From a bacterium (GTDB taxonomy: Bacteria; Patescibacteriota; Microgenomatia; UBA1406; GWC2-37-13), in contig JAKAHA010000003.1 in NCBI GenBank assembly GCA_021825445.1, positions 1 to 64,000 of the forward strand: DNA of 64,000 nt, in the 5' to 3' direction. The notes beneath the pieces were generated by a model that was not told the DNA's origin, searched no databases, and saw only the letters and a program-made list of their open reading frames with translations. Made by a program: the position numbers and the translations under genes. Numbering within the stretch: the stretch's first letter is position 1; every line of letters starts with the position of its first letter. Positions 25,079 through 33,168 of this stretch are shown piece by piece.

Positions 25079-25262
25079 GTAAGAATTCACTCTTCATGAC
25101 AAAAATTGTTAATTATTAATTTCAAAGTCAACTGTGTTTTTATAGTAGTGGTGTGATTTATCACACCATAATAATCAATTTAATGAATTATTATGGAACG
25201 ATAAATCGTTCCACTACAAAAAAACATAGCTTTTTAAAAGACCATGAATGAACTCTTACTTA
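25079..25262. repeat. Long imperfect inverted repeat with a hairpin in each arm (MITE-like)
   Basis: The outer arms GGTAAGAATTCACTCTTCAT and AGTAAGAGTTCATTCATGG (reverse complement of the right end) match. The inner arms CTGTGTTTTTATAGTAGTGG and CTATGTTTTTTTGTAGTGG also match. Each arm carries its own palindrome, GTGTGATTTATCACAC or GAACGATTTATCGTTC, followed by ATAATAAT. The whole is about 184 bp with no coding capacity. This occupies most of the 402-bp gap before the helicase gene. A single inner module recurs at 59316. Confidence 0.8.
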
Positions 25263-25311
25263 AAGTAATACCACTGCTCCCTAATATTACGTAGTATTTT
25301 TGTTACACCCT

Positions 25312-25330
25312 AATGTTACGATGTAACATT
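25312..25330. promoter_or_regulatory. Perfect palindrome upstream of the helicase (operator candidate)
   Basis: AATGTTAC-GAT-GTAACATT, 8-bp arms, about 100 bp before the helicase start. It could be a transcription-factor site; there is no direct evidence. Confidence 0.5.
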
Positions 25331-25348
25331 TTTATTCTTATTTTACGA

Positions 25349-25378
25349 ATGTTTCAATATGTCGATATATTGAAACAT
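25349..25378. promoter_or_regulatory. Second perfect palindrome upstream of the helicase
   Basis: ATGTTTCAATAT and ATATTGAAACAT around a 6-base centre, 12-bp arms, about 50 bp before the start. AT-rich with a TTTCAATAT core. It may be an operator or a palindromic repeat. Confidence 0.55.
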
Positions 25379-25427
25379 ATTTGTTAAATAAATTTGCTTC
25401 AACAACCTTTAATAACATTTTGCTACA

Positions 25428-28388
25428 ATGTTTGACATGAGTGAATATGCGTTAAATAAAGAACAATCTTTAGCGGTGAAATATAATAAAGGTCCGCTTT
25501 TGATAATTGCTGGAGCCGGGACGGGAAAGACCTCAGTTATTGTTGAAAAAATAAAGTACTTGATTAAAAAGAAGCTAGCTAAACCTGAGCAAATTTTGGC
25601 ACTCACCTTCACCGAAAAAGCCGCTTCGGAAATGGAAGAAAGAGTTGATCGGGCTATGCCTTACGGATATTTTCAAATGAATATTTCAACCTTTCACGCC
25701 TTTGCCGATCAAATCCTAAAGGAAAATGGTTTTCAAATTGGCTTATCCCCAAGTTACCGATTAATGACCGAAGCTGAAACTGTTTTACTTCTTAAACAAA
25801 ACATATTTCATTTTAAACTCAAATACTTTCGACCACTAGGAAATCCAAATAAATTCTTAGAGGCATTACTCCAACATTTTTCTCGACTTCGAGATGAGGA
25901 TATAACGCCTGAAGAATATGTTAAATGGACAAAAAATTGTACTGAAGAAGAAATCGAAAAAAATAAATATTTTGAACTAGCTAACGCATACCAGACCTAT
26001 CAAAAACTAAAACTCAAAGAAGGATTGATGGATTTTGCCGATCTTGTATATTACGTATTAATTTTATTCAAAAAGCGTCCTAATATTTTAAAACGCTATC
26101 AACAACTATATCCTTTTATAATGATTGATGAATTCCAAGATACAAATATTTCTCAGTATGAGTTAATAAAACTTTTAAGTCCCCCTAAAAATAATCCAAG
26201 ACTAACCGTCGTTGGCGACGATTCTCAGGCAATATACAAATTCCGTGGCGCTTCAGTATCTAACATTATTAACTTCATCAAGGATTATAAAAAAGCCAAG
26301 CAAATTACTTTAAAAAGAAATTATCGATCTAACCAAATGATACTTGACGCCGCATACAAATTAATTAAAAATAACGACCCGGATACTTTAGAATATAAAC
26401 TGGACATCTCCAAAAACCTGATCGCCTCAAAAAAAACTCTACGCCCTACACAATACGAACTACCAACTAATTATTATTTAGCAGAAAACGTCGAAGACGA
26501 ATCTGACAAAATCATCAAACAGATTTTAAAATTATCTAAAAATTACAAATACTCTGACTTTGCCATCCTTGTTCGAGCCAACGCTCACTTTGAACCTTTT
26601 GTCAGATCACTTGTCCGATCTGGAATTCCATATCAGTTCCTTGGACCGGGAACTCTGTATAAACAGCCCGAAGTCAAAGATCTGATTGCCTATCTTAAGA
26701 TACTTTATAACCTCGAGGATTCCCCTTCTCTTTTCCGCCTACTATATATGGATATATATAGTGTTGATAAAAAAGACGTGTCTCTATTGCTGACTTTCTC
26801 AAAAAAAATCAATCAATCTCTTTTTCAAGCAATCGAGATATATCTTTCATTTTTTGATCGTTCGATCGATCGAAAAGAGTTTGAAATTTATAAAAAATAT
26901 TTACCACTGCTCAAAAATGAAACAAAAGAAAAATTACTAGCGATTTATAAAATGATCGTCAAGCATCTTGGACTATTAAAAACAAATACTGCAGGTCAAA
27001 TTCTTTATTATTTTTTAGAGGAATCAGGATTATTACTAACTTTAACAAACTTTAAAAACGAAAAACAGGAGAAAATCGCTATAAATATTTCTAACTTTTT
27101 TAACAAGCTAAAAATGTTTGAATCGGAACATGAGGATGCGTCGGTTTTTGCCGTTATTGACTACATCAATATGAGTATTGAAATGGGAGAATCGCCAATC
27201 GTTGCTAAAACTGATATGGCGTCTTTTAATGCCGTAAATATTTTAACAGTTCACTCCGCCAAAGGATTAGAATTTCCAATTGTATTTTTGGTTAACCTGA
27301 CTGAAGAACGTTTTCCAACCCGTCATAAAAAGGAAACTATCAGTATTCCTGAAAAATTAATTAAAGAAACTTTACCTATAGGTGATTTTCACATAGAGGA
27401 AGAACGTCGATTATTTTATGTTGGGCTCACTCGGGCCAAAGATTATGTATTTTTATCTTCTTCAAAATTTTATGGTGAGGGGAAACGACAAAGAAAAATT
27501 TCCAGATTTGTAATTGAAACTCTCGATGAAAAAATTATTGATAAACAGTTAAACATTAAAAAAGAACAAAAATCTCAATTAACTATTTTTGATTTTAAAA
27601 CACCCAAACAAATTAGTTTGGGTGTCCTGAGCGAACATAGTGAGTCGAAGGACATAAACAAGAATTTTTCTTATTCGCAATTGAATTCCTATAAAACCTG
27701 TCCTCTTCAATACAAATATCTATATATTTTAAAAATTCCTACTTTACCATCTGACTCTGCATCTTTTGGAACCACTATTCACAAAACTCTTCAAGATTTT
27801 TATAGTGAATTTCTTTTGAATAAAAAAATTGGTGAAAAAAAATTATTGGAAATTTATGAAAAAAACTGGATACCAATTGGATATTCTTCAAAATCTCATG
27901 AAGATCGAATGAAAAAAGAAGGAAGAAAAATTTTGACTAACTATTTTAGTAAATTTCATTTCAAAGGTTTAGAAATAATTGGATTGGAAAAATTATTTAA
28001 AATAAAAATCACTAATGATATATTTCTCACCGGAAAAATCGATCGAATTGACGAATTGAAAAATGACGAGATTGAAATTATTGATTATAAAACTGGCAAA
28101 AAACCAAATGAGAAAGAATTAAATAAGAGTTTACAACTAACAATCTATGCGCTGGCTGCTCATGACAAAAATTCATTTAATAAAGAATTAAAAGACATAA
28201 ATCTGTCTTTTTATTATCTTCAGTCACCTGAAAAAATAACTCTCAAAAAAACTGAGGAAGATTTGATTAAAACTAAAGATGAAATAATAGATATGGTTGC
28301 GAAAATTAGAACAAATAATTTTAAACCCAATCCAGGCAAACATTGTGGCTTCTGTGCTTTTAAAATCATCTGTGAAGCCTGGCAATAA
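25428..28388 (+). CDS. UvrD/PcrA-type helicase fused to a C-terminal Fe-S PD-(D/E)xK nuclease
   Basis: 986 residues. Superfamily 1A helicase: Walker A AGAGTGKT (28-35), FTEKAASEM, MIDEFQDTN (about 233), VGDDSQAIYKFRG, LKRNYRS, TVHSAKGLEFP and EERRLFYVGLTRAK. The C-terminal part is a RecB/Cas4-like nuclease: SYKTCPLQYKY (first Cys), GKIDRID, EIIDYKTGK (active site), and CGFCAFKIIC at the end, the four-Cys Fe-S arrangement of AddB/AdnAB/Cas4 nucleases. A single-chain helicase-nuclease for double-strand break processing is likely. Residues about 725-745 (including LSEHSESKD) come from a palindromic insertion between the two parts. The start could also be the ATG at 25437. Confidence 0.92.
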   Translation: MFDMSEYALNKEQSLAVKYNKGPLLIIAGAGTGKTSVIVEKIKYLIKKKLAKPEQILALTFTEKAASEMEERVDRAMPYGYFQMNISTFHAFADQILKENGFQIGLSPSYRLMTEAETVLLLKQNIFHFKLKYFRPLGNPNKFLEALLQHFSRLRDEDITPEEYVKWTKNCTEEEIEKNKYFELANAYQTYQKLKLKEGLMDFADLVYYVLILFKKRPNILKRYQQLYPFIMIDEFQDTNISQYELIKLLSPPKNNPRLTVVGDDSQAIYKFRGASVSNIINFIKDYKKAKQITLKRNYRSNQMILDAAYKLIKNNDPDTLEYKLDISKNLIASKKTLRPTQYELPTNYYLAENVEDESDKIIKQILKLSKNYKYSDFAILVRANAHFEPFVRSLVRSGIPYQFLGPGTLYKQPEVKDLIAYLKILYNLEDSPSLFRLLYMDIYSVDKKDVSLLLTFSKKINQSLFQAIEIYLSFFDRSIDRKEFEIYKKYLPLLKNETKEKLLAIYKMIVKHLGLLKTNTAGQILYYFLEESGLLLTLTNFKNEKQEKIAINISNFFNKLKMFESEHEDASVFAVIDYINMSIEMGESPIVAKTDMASFNAVNILTVHSAKGLEFPIVFLVNLTEERFPTRHKKETISIPEKLIKETLPIGDFHIEEERRLFYVGLTRAKDYVFLSSSKFYGEGKRQRKISRFVIETLDEKIIDKQLNIKKEQKSQLTIFDFKTPKQISLGVLSEHSESKDINKNFSYSQLNSYKTCPLQYKYLYILKIPTLPSDSASFGTTIHKTLQDFYSEFLLNKKIGEKKLLEIYEKNWIPIGYSSKSHEDRMKKEGRKILTNYFSKFHFKGLEIIGLEKLFKIKITNDIFLTGKIDRIDELKNDEIEIIDYKTGKKPNEKELNKSLQLTIYALAAHDKNSFNKELKDINLSFYYLQSPEKITLKKTEEDLIKTKDEIIDMVAKIRTNNFKPNPGKHCGFCAFKIICEAWQ
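27600..27654. repeat. Double palindromic element inserted in frame in the helicase gene
   Basis: First hairpin ACACCCAAAC-aaatta-GTTTGGGTGT (10-bp perfect arms); second TGTCCT...AGGACA around gagcgaacatagtgagtcga. It is read in frame as TPKQISLGVLSEHSESKDIN between the helicase and nuclease parts, where a linker is expected. Confidence 0.85.
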
Positions 28389-28398
28389 TCAATTGTTG

Positions 28399-28404
28399 TA
28401 TAAT
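28399..28404 (+). promoter_or_regulatory. -10 box of the membrane GT2 gene, 6 bp before the start
   Basis: TATAAT, then ATCACC, then ATG at 28411. The spacing places the transcription start at or next to the A of ATG, so a leaderless mRNA is likely. The -35 is poor. Confidence 0.6.
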
Positions 28405-28410
28405 ATCACC

Positions 28411-29892
28411 ATGGCTGAAAGACTTATTAAATCGAGATTTTTTCAAAGACTGATGGAAATCGCAGTCCCACTGGCATCATGGTTTTTAATAACCCTTCCA
28501 TTGTGGCTATCACCTTTTCATCCTGCTATCGTTGCCTATTTTATTATCGCCTTTGATCTTTATTTTTTCTCCAAATCAATGTCAACCGCTTATGCTTGCG
28601 TAGTTTCATACAAAGAAATTCTTTATCACAGTCAAATAAAATATTTTAAAAAATTATTGAGACAAAAAAATCATGGACTAATTAAACATTTTATTATTAT
28701 CCCCAACTACAAGGAACATCTCCATAAACTCGAAGAAACTATCGATGAGTTAGTAAGAAGTGATTACCCAATTAAAAATAACTTATATTTAATTCTTGCA
28801 TTTGAAAAACGGGAAGTGGAAGCATCAAAAAAAAGCCGATATATTACAAAAAAATACTCAAAAAATTTTGAGAAAATTATCTCATGTTATCACCCGCTAA
28901 AAGCGGATGAAGAACCTGGAAAAGCCAGTAATCAAACCTTTGCTGCAAAAATCGTAGATGATTTTGTAATAAATAATAATTTGGACAGAAAAAATATCTT
29001 AATAACAATTTGCGATGCCGATAGTAAACTACCAACAAATTATTTTTCCTATCTTACTTTTGAATTTTTACGAGACAAAGATCGATTGTTTCATTTTTAT
29101 TGGGCTCCGGTACTTTTGTATAACAACTTTTGGCAACTACCAATCGCCGTCCGCATGCAGGCAACTCTCTCATCAATCCTTCGCTTGGCCTTTTTGTCTC
29201 AAAAGGAAAATTTAATTCAAGTTTCAACTTATTCAACAAATCTTTGGTTACTTAAAAAAATAAACTTTTGGGATATCGATATTATCCCAGAAGATTGGCA
29301 TGTATTTTTTCAGGCATTTTTTACTTATGGAGAAAGGGTTAAAACTATTCCACTTTTTACAATAGTAAATGGTGATGCGGTATTTTCTGGTGAAACAATG
29401 AAAACATTAGCTAATCGCTATGAACAAGAAAAACGTTGGGCCTGGGGAGTGACGGATGTTGGCTATGTTTTAAAAAAGTTTTTTCTAACCCCTCACATTG
29501 GAACAATTCAGAAATTAAAAAAAATAATCTTTATAGCTGAGACTCATCTTTTCTGGCCTGTTTCTTTTTTTATTTTGACTATCAGCGCTTCAATCCCACC
29601 TCTGATTAATCCATCATTTAAAAGGACTGTCCTTGGACTACTCTTGCCAAAACTATCTGCTTTAATTTTAACCTTGTCATCAGTCATGTTAATTTTGTAT
29701 ATTTATTTAGATATTAAGCTTCGACAGAAAGTGAATATGAAAACAAGCGTTTCGAGTTTGCCTCTATTAATCGTTCAATGGTATTTATTACCAATAGTTT
29801 CATTTTTTTTCTCTTCCCTTCCAGCTCTTGATGCACACACTAGAATATTACTTGGAAAAAAGTTAAAATATAAAGTGACGGAGAAGGTATAA
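28411..29892 (+). CDS. Membrane-bound family 2 glycosyltransferase (cellulose-synthase-like)
   Basis: 493 residues from MAERLIKSRFFQ. The frame is open further upstream to 28297, but that part overlaps the helicase gene, and a TATAAT sits 6 bp before this ATG. Two N-terminal membrane helices (about 17-60), a cytosolic GT-A domain with HFIIIPNYKE, ICDADSK (DxD), IIPEDWHVF (EDW) and YEQEKRWAWG (Q-x-x-R-W), then three to four C-terminal helices. The D, DxD, ED, QxxRW set marks processive-type GT2 enzymes. The product is unknown. A GT-C gene follows. Confidence 0.88.
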   Translation: MAERLIKSRFFQRLMEIAVPLASWFLITLPLWLSPFHPAIVAYFIIAFDLYFFSKSMSTAYACVVSYKEILYHSQIKYFKKLLRQKNHGLIKHFIIIPNYKEHLHKLEETIDELVRSDYPIKNNLYLILAFEKREVEASKKSRYITKKYSKNFEKIISCYHPLKADEEPGKASNQTFAAKIVDDFVINNNLDRKNILITICDADSKLPTNYFSYLTFEFLRDKDRLFHFYWAPVLLYNNFWQLPIAVRMQATLSSILRLAFLSQKENLIQVSTYSTNLWLLKKINFWDIDIIPEDWHVFFQAFFTYGERVKTIPLFTIVNGDAVFSGETMKTLANRYEQEKRWAWGVTDVGYVLKKFFLTPHIGTIQKLKKIIFIAETHLFWPVSFFILTISASIPPLINPSFKRTVLGLLLPKLSALILTLSSVMLILYIYLDIKLRQKVNMKTSVSSLPLLIVQWYLLPIVSFFFSSLPALDAHTRILLGKKLKYKVTEKV

Positions 29893-29895
29893 TAA

Positions 29896-30004
29896 ATTGA
29901 CCTAATTGTTCTAATTGATCTAATTATTCTAAATAAACCCCAATTTCCCAATTGAAGATTGGTGTTTTTTTAGGTCAATTAGAAATTAGTAATTAGAAAT
30001 TTTT
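29896..30004. repeat. Intergenic inverted word-repeat element, CTAATTGATCT type
   Basis: Left arm of tandem words (gacctaattgttctaattg, atctaattattct), a centre with aattggga/tcccaatt-like pairing, and a right arm of complementary words (gtcaattagaaattagtaat). It runs up to the ATG of the next gene. Relatives are at 39425, 57899 and 59974. Confidence 0.8.
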
Positions 30005-31297
30005 ATGTTGCAGTTTTTATTCACTCACACCCCCCTCTTCTTCCTCACTCAATCTTTCTGGAGGGATGAAGCTTTTTCATATTTTATGGCTAAAAAAAGC
30101 ATTTTTGAGATAATTTTTTTGACTGCTCGTGATTTTAACCCTCCTCTTTACTATTTCTTACTCCATTTTTGGATGAAGATATTTGGGAGTTCTGAAATAG
30201 CTTTAAGAAGTTTGTCGATGGTCTTTTTTTGGGGCACTATTTATGTTGTTTTTTTATTTCTAAAAAATATCTTCAAAATGAAGGAGAAGAAAGCATTTTT
30301 TTATATAATTCTATTTATTTTAAATCCATTACTTCTTTACTATGCTTTCGAAGCCAGAATGTACTCAATGTTTGCTTTTTTAGCTACTCTTTCCTATTAT
30401 TCTTTTTACAAAAAAGATAATAAACTATACTTTCTTTCAACAATCGCAGGGTTGTTCACCCACTATTTTATGGTGCTGATTGTACTAAGTCAGTTGTTTT
30501 ATTTATCAATCAACAAAACAAATTTTAATTATGTAAGTAAAAAGACCGTAAAATTAACATTGTTAATTTTTTTACCTTGGTTAGTATTTTTTCTTTTCCA
30601 AAATGGTTTTCAAGGAAATTTTTGGATTACCAAACCTCATCTTAAAGATGCATTTGGATTACTTGGAATTATTTATACTGGAAACGAGTCTGCTTTTTAT
30701 CCTGGTGATTTGATAAATAAAATTAGGAATAATATAGCATATATCTCAATATTGCTTCTAATAATTATGACTCTCGGAATTAGAAAAAAAGCCGTCCTCA
30801 ACTTACTCTTTATTTGGGGCGTAGGAATCCCTTTGTTTATTGGTCTGATTTCATTTATTAAACCAATATATTTTCCCCGTTATATGATATTTGCCAGCAT
30901 TGGATTAATACTGCTGATTGTTAATATCTTGGAAAAATTGAATTTTTCTTTAAGGGTGATTTTACTTACGGCTTTAATAATTTTAACTTTTAATTATCAG
31001 AAATTACAAATAAAATATCGAAAAAAGGTAAATTTAGGAAAAACAATAAGAGAGATACAGGTAGTTGCCAATAAAAATGACTTATTTTTTACTGATGATC
31101 TTGATTTTTTTACATATCAATATTATCTAAATGAAAATAGAGTTTATATTTATGGAAAAAAATATGAGGATATCCCCGCATTCAACGGAAAAGTCCTGAT
31201 TCCTAAAGAAAAAGTTGCTTCAACCCTTCCTTTCTACCCTAAAAAGGCCTTTATTATAAAGCCCGATGGACAATATTCTATTCAGGCATTATATTGA
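30005..31297 (+). CDS. GT-C type membrane glycosyltransferase (PMT/ArnT-like, GT39/GT83)
   Basis: 430 residues, about ten membrane helices. After the first helix comes QSFWRDEAFSYFMAKKS, where the Asp-Glu (DE) is the catalytic motif of the first external loop in dolichyl-phosphate-mannose-type transferases. FNPPLYYFLLHFW and LRSLSMVFFWGT are typical of the family (PPLYYLLLH..., R-x-x-S). It would move a sugar from a polyprenyl-phosphate carrier to an extracytoplasmic acceptor. It starts at the edge of a word-repeat element. Confidence 0.85.
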   Translation: MLQFLFTHTPLFFLTQSFWRDEAFSYFMAKKSIFEIIFLTARDFNPPLYYFLLHFWMKIFGSSEIALRSLSMVFFWGTIYVVFLFLKNIFKMKEKKAFFYIILFILNPLLLYYAFEARMYSMFAFLATLSYYSFYKKDNKLYFLSTIAGLFTHYFMVLIVLSQLFYLSINKTNFNYVSKKTVKLTLLIFLPWLVFFLFQNGFQGNFWITKPHLKDAFGLLGIIYTGNESAFYPGDLINKIRNNIAYISILLLIIMTLGIRKKAVLNLLFIWGVGIPLFIGLISFIKPIYFPRYMIFASIGLILLIVNILEKLNFSLRVILLTALIILTFNYQKLQIKYRKKVNLGKTIREIQVVANKNDLFFTDDLDFFTYQYYLNENRVYIYGKKYEDIPAFNGKVLIPKEKVASTLPFYPKKAFIIKPDGQYSIQALY

Positions 31298-31301
31298 TAT
31301 T

Positions 31302-31826
31302 ATGGAAGACAAGACGACGACCATAACAACCATAAATATAAAATCGTTAACAATCTACCAAAATGTTATTTTCAGCTTGTCTTTTTTAATTCCTTTTTTA
31401 ATTAGCGGACCTCAACTTTTGACGGGCACTTTGGTTAATTGTTTGTTAATTTTAGGAACAAAATTCGTCGATAAGAAAAACCTTCCTATTATTTCGATAA
31501 TACCGAGTATTGCCGCCATTTTAAATGGTTTGGTTTTTGGTAAATTTACAGTTTTTTTGGTTTATTTTTTACCTTTTATTTGGATAGGTAATTTTGTTTT
31601 AATTAAATCGATTGTTTATTTAAAAGAAAAAATTCCTCTTTCGATATCAATTGTTTTCAGCGTTATCTTCAAAACTATTATTCTTTTTTTTACAGCTTTA
31701 GTTTATTTCAAATTTAAATTAGTTCCGGAAATATTTTTAACGGCGATGGGAGTATTTCAATTGGTAACAGGATTGTTTGGAGGATTGGTATTTTTAGGAA
31801 TAAATAAAATATATGACCGACGTTGA
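31302..31826 (+). CDS. Small integral membrane protein upstream of the hydrogenase-like gene
   Basis: 174 residues from MEDKTTTITTIN (ATG at 31302, 4 bp after the previous stop; the frame is open to 31266 but that part overlaps). Five to six hydrophobic segments: IFSLSFLIPFLI, LLTGTLVNCLLILG, IISIIPSIAAILNGL, FLVYFLPFIWIGNFVLI, a further pair near SIVFSVIFKTIILFFTALV, and the C-terminal GVFQLVTGLFGGLVFLG. The layout recalls ECF-type S components, but I cannot assign it. It overlaps the hydrogenase-like gene by 14 bp, so the two are translationally coupled and may work together. Confidence 0.65.
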   Translation: MEDKTTTITTINIKSLTIYQNVIFSLSFLIPFLISGPQLLTGTLVNCLLILGTKFVDKKNLPIISIIPSIAAILNGLVFGKFTVFLVYFLPFIWIGNFVLIKSIVYLKEKIPLSISIVFSVIFKTIILFFTALVYFKFKLVPEIFLTAMGVFQLVTGLFGGLVFLGINKIYDRR

Positions 31827-32613
31827 AAAGCTTCTCCAATTGTTAAAAAATAAACATAAGCTTGTAGCAATGCTCGCTCCCTCGTTTCCTATAATGTACG
31901 ATTCCGCAAAGATCATCTCTCAACTTAGAGCTCTTGGTTTTGAAAAGGTCGTTGAAGTATCGGTCGGCGCAAAGGAGACCAACAGACAGTTGGGAGAATA
32001 TATGAAAGCCAACCCTGAGAAAAGATTGATCACGAGTCCCTGTGCCAGTTTTGTCAGATTTATCAGAACCAAACATCCGGAATTTGTTAAATATTTAGCA
32101 TTAAACGTTGACTCTCCAATGGTGGCAACGACAAAAATAGTCAAAGAAAAGTATCCAGATCATCTGCCAGTTTTTATCGGACCTTGCATCGTAAAAAAAC
32201 TTGAAGCCTCGGAAGATTATCCTGAATTAAATATCTTGGTTTTAACATACAAAGAACTTGAATCTGTTTTTTCTCAACTTCTGCCTTCTACCCCCTATAC
32301 CCTAAACCCTACACCCTCTCTTGATTTATCCGAATGTTCCACTCGAATGTATCCAACCGATGGCGGACTGGCGGATTCAAGTGGTATCCGAAATATTATC
32401 GGAAATGATGCGGTCAAAGTCGTTTCCGGTTATAAAAACTGTGAGACAGCGTTAATCGAATTTCAAAATAATCCTAAAATAAAACTCCTTGATATCCTTT
32501 TTTGTGAAGAAGGTTGTATTAACGGACCAGGTATCACCAGTACCTTGTCGATTGATGAGAGAAAGAAAAGGATTACCGATTATGCTTTAAATGGTAATCC
32601 CGCAAATTCTTAG
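31813..32613 (+). CDS. Stand-alone [FeFe]-hydrogenase H-cluster domain protein (Fe_hyd_lg_C-like)
   Basis: 266 residues. KLVAMLAPSFPIMYD opens the fold. Motif L1 is ITSPCASF (Cys77; the classical TSCCP with the proton-relay Cys replaced by Pro), L2 is IGPCIVKK (Cys125), and L3 is FCEEGCINGPG (Cys231, Cys235). All four H-cluster ligand positions are therefore occupied. There is no ferredoxin-like N-terminal domain and no other Fe-S motif. It may be a minimal hydrogenase, a sensor, or a Nar1-like scaffold. Residues about 158-170 (STPYTLNPTPSL) derive from a CCCTA word repeat. No HydEFG maturases are in the window. The 3' end overlaps the convergent HAD gene by 27 bp. Confidence 0.75.
   Translation: MTDVEKLLQLLKNKHKLVAMLAPSFPIMYDSAKIISQLRALGFEKVVEVSVGAKETNRQLGEYMKANPEKRLITSPCASFVRFIRTKHPEFVKYLALNVDSPMVATTKIVKEKYPDHLPVFIGPCIVKKLEASEDYPELNILVLTYKELESVFSQLLPSTPYTLNPTPSLDLSECSTRMYPTDGGLADSSGIRNIIGNDAVKVVSGYKNCETALIEFQNNPKIKLLDILFCEEGCINGPGITSTLSIDERKKRITDYALNGNPANS
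32284..32318. repeat. CCCTA word repeat inserted in the hydrogenase-like gene
   Basis: accccctataccctaaaccc followed by tacaccctc: tandem variants of ACCCTA(A/C). It is read in frame as a Pro/Thr-rich linker (TPYTLNPTPS) between motifs L2 and L3. Confidence 0.65.
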
Positions 32614-33168
32614 ATCGTCAATAAATTTTTTGTTGTCAATGAACAAAAATGATTTTATACCTATTTTTTCTCCGCCTTCGATATTCCTTGGTCTGTCATC
32701 AAAAAAAAGAGCTTCTTCGGGTTTTATCTTTAAAAGGTTCAGTGATAACTGGTAGATCTCTTTTTCCGGTTTGATAACATTATGAAGCGAGGAAATAACT
32801 TTGGAATCAAAATATTTTTCCAGTTTATAGGTAGAAAACAATTCGTTCATCCATAGATGATTGTAGTTGGTCAATAGTCCGATCTTATATTTTTTCTTTA
32901 ACTGTTCTATATAACTTAGCAGTTCATCATTTATTTTTATTTTTTTAAACATCTCTCCCCAGATCTTATTGCTGTCCGTTCCAACTTTTTTTGCCAAATC
33001 TTGAGTAAATTCTTCCCTGCTGATCTCACCCCTATCTAGTCTATTTGAGATGTCGTGGAAGTAAGTACTGGTGGATTCAATGCCTAATGCCTTTTTTTCT
33101 CTTACCCAAATACTATAACCTTCCGACCCGATCACGCCGGCAAAATCAAAGATAAACGCCTTGATCAT
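32587..33168 (-). CDS. HAD-superfamily hydrolase, subfamily IA (YihX/epoxide-hydrolase-N-like)
   Basis: 193 residues. Motif I is FDFAGVI, where the usual second Asp (DxD) is Ala, as in the FDLGGV/FDLGNV subgroup. Motif II is LLTNYN, motif III Lys is in NVIKPEKEIY, motif IV is FFDDRPRNIEGG. A helical cap lies between motifs I and II. The substrate is not predictable. It overlaps the enolase stop by 4 bp, so it is co-expressed with eno, and it overlaps the convergent hydrogenase-like gene by 27 bp. Confidence 0.85.
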   Translation of the reverse strand: MIKAFIFDFAGVIGSEGYSIWVREKKALGIESTSTYFHDISNRLDRGEISREEFTQDLAKKVGTDSNKIWGEMFKKIKINDELLSYIEQLKKKYKIGLLTNYNHLWMNELFSTYKLEKYFDSKVISSLHNVIKPEKEIYQLSLNLLKIKPEEALFFDDRPRNIEGGEKIGIKSFLFIDNKKFIDDLRICGITI

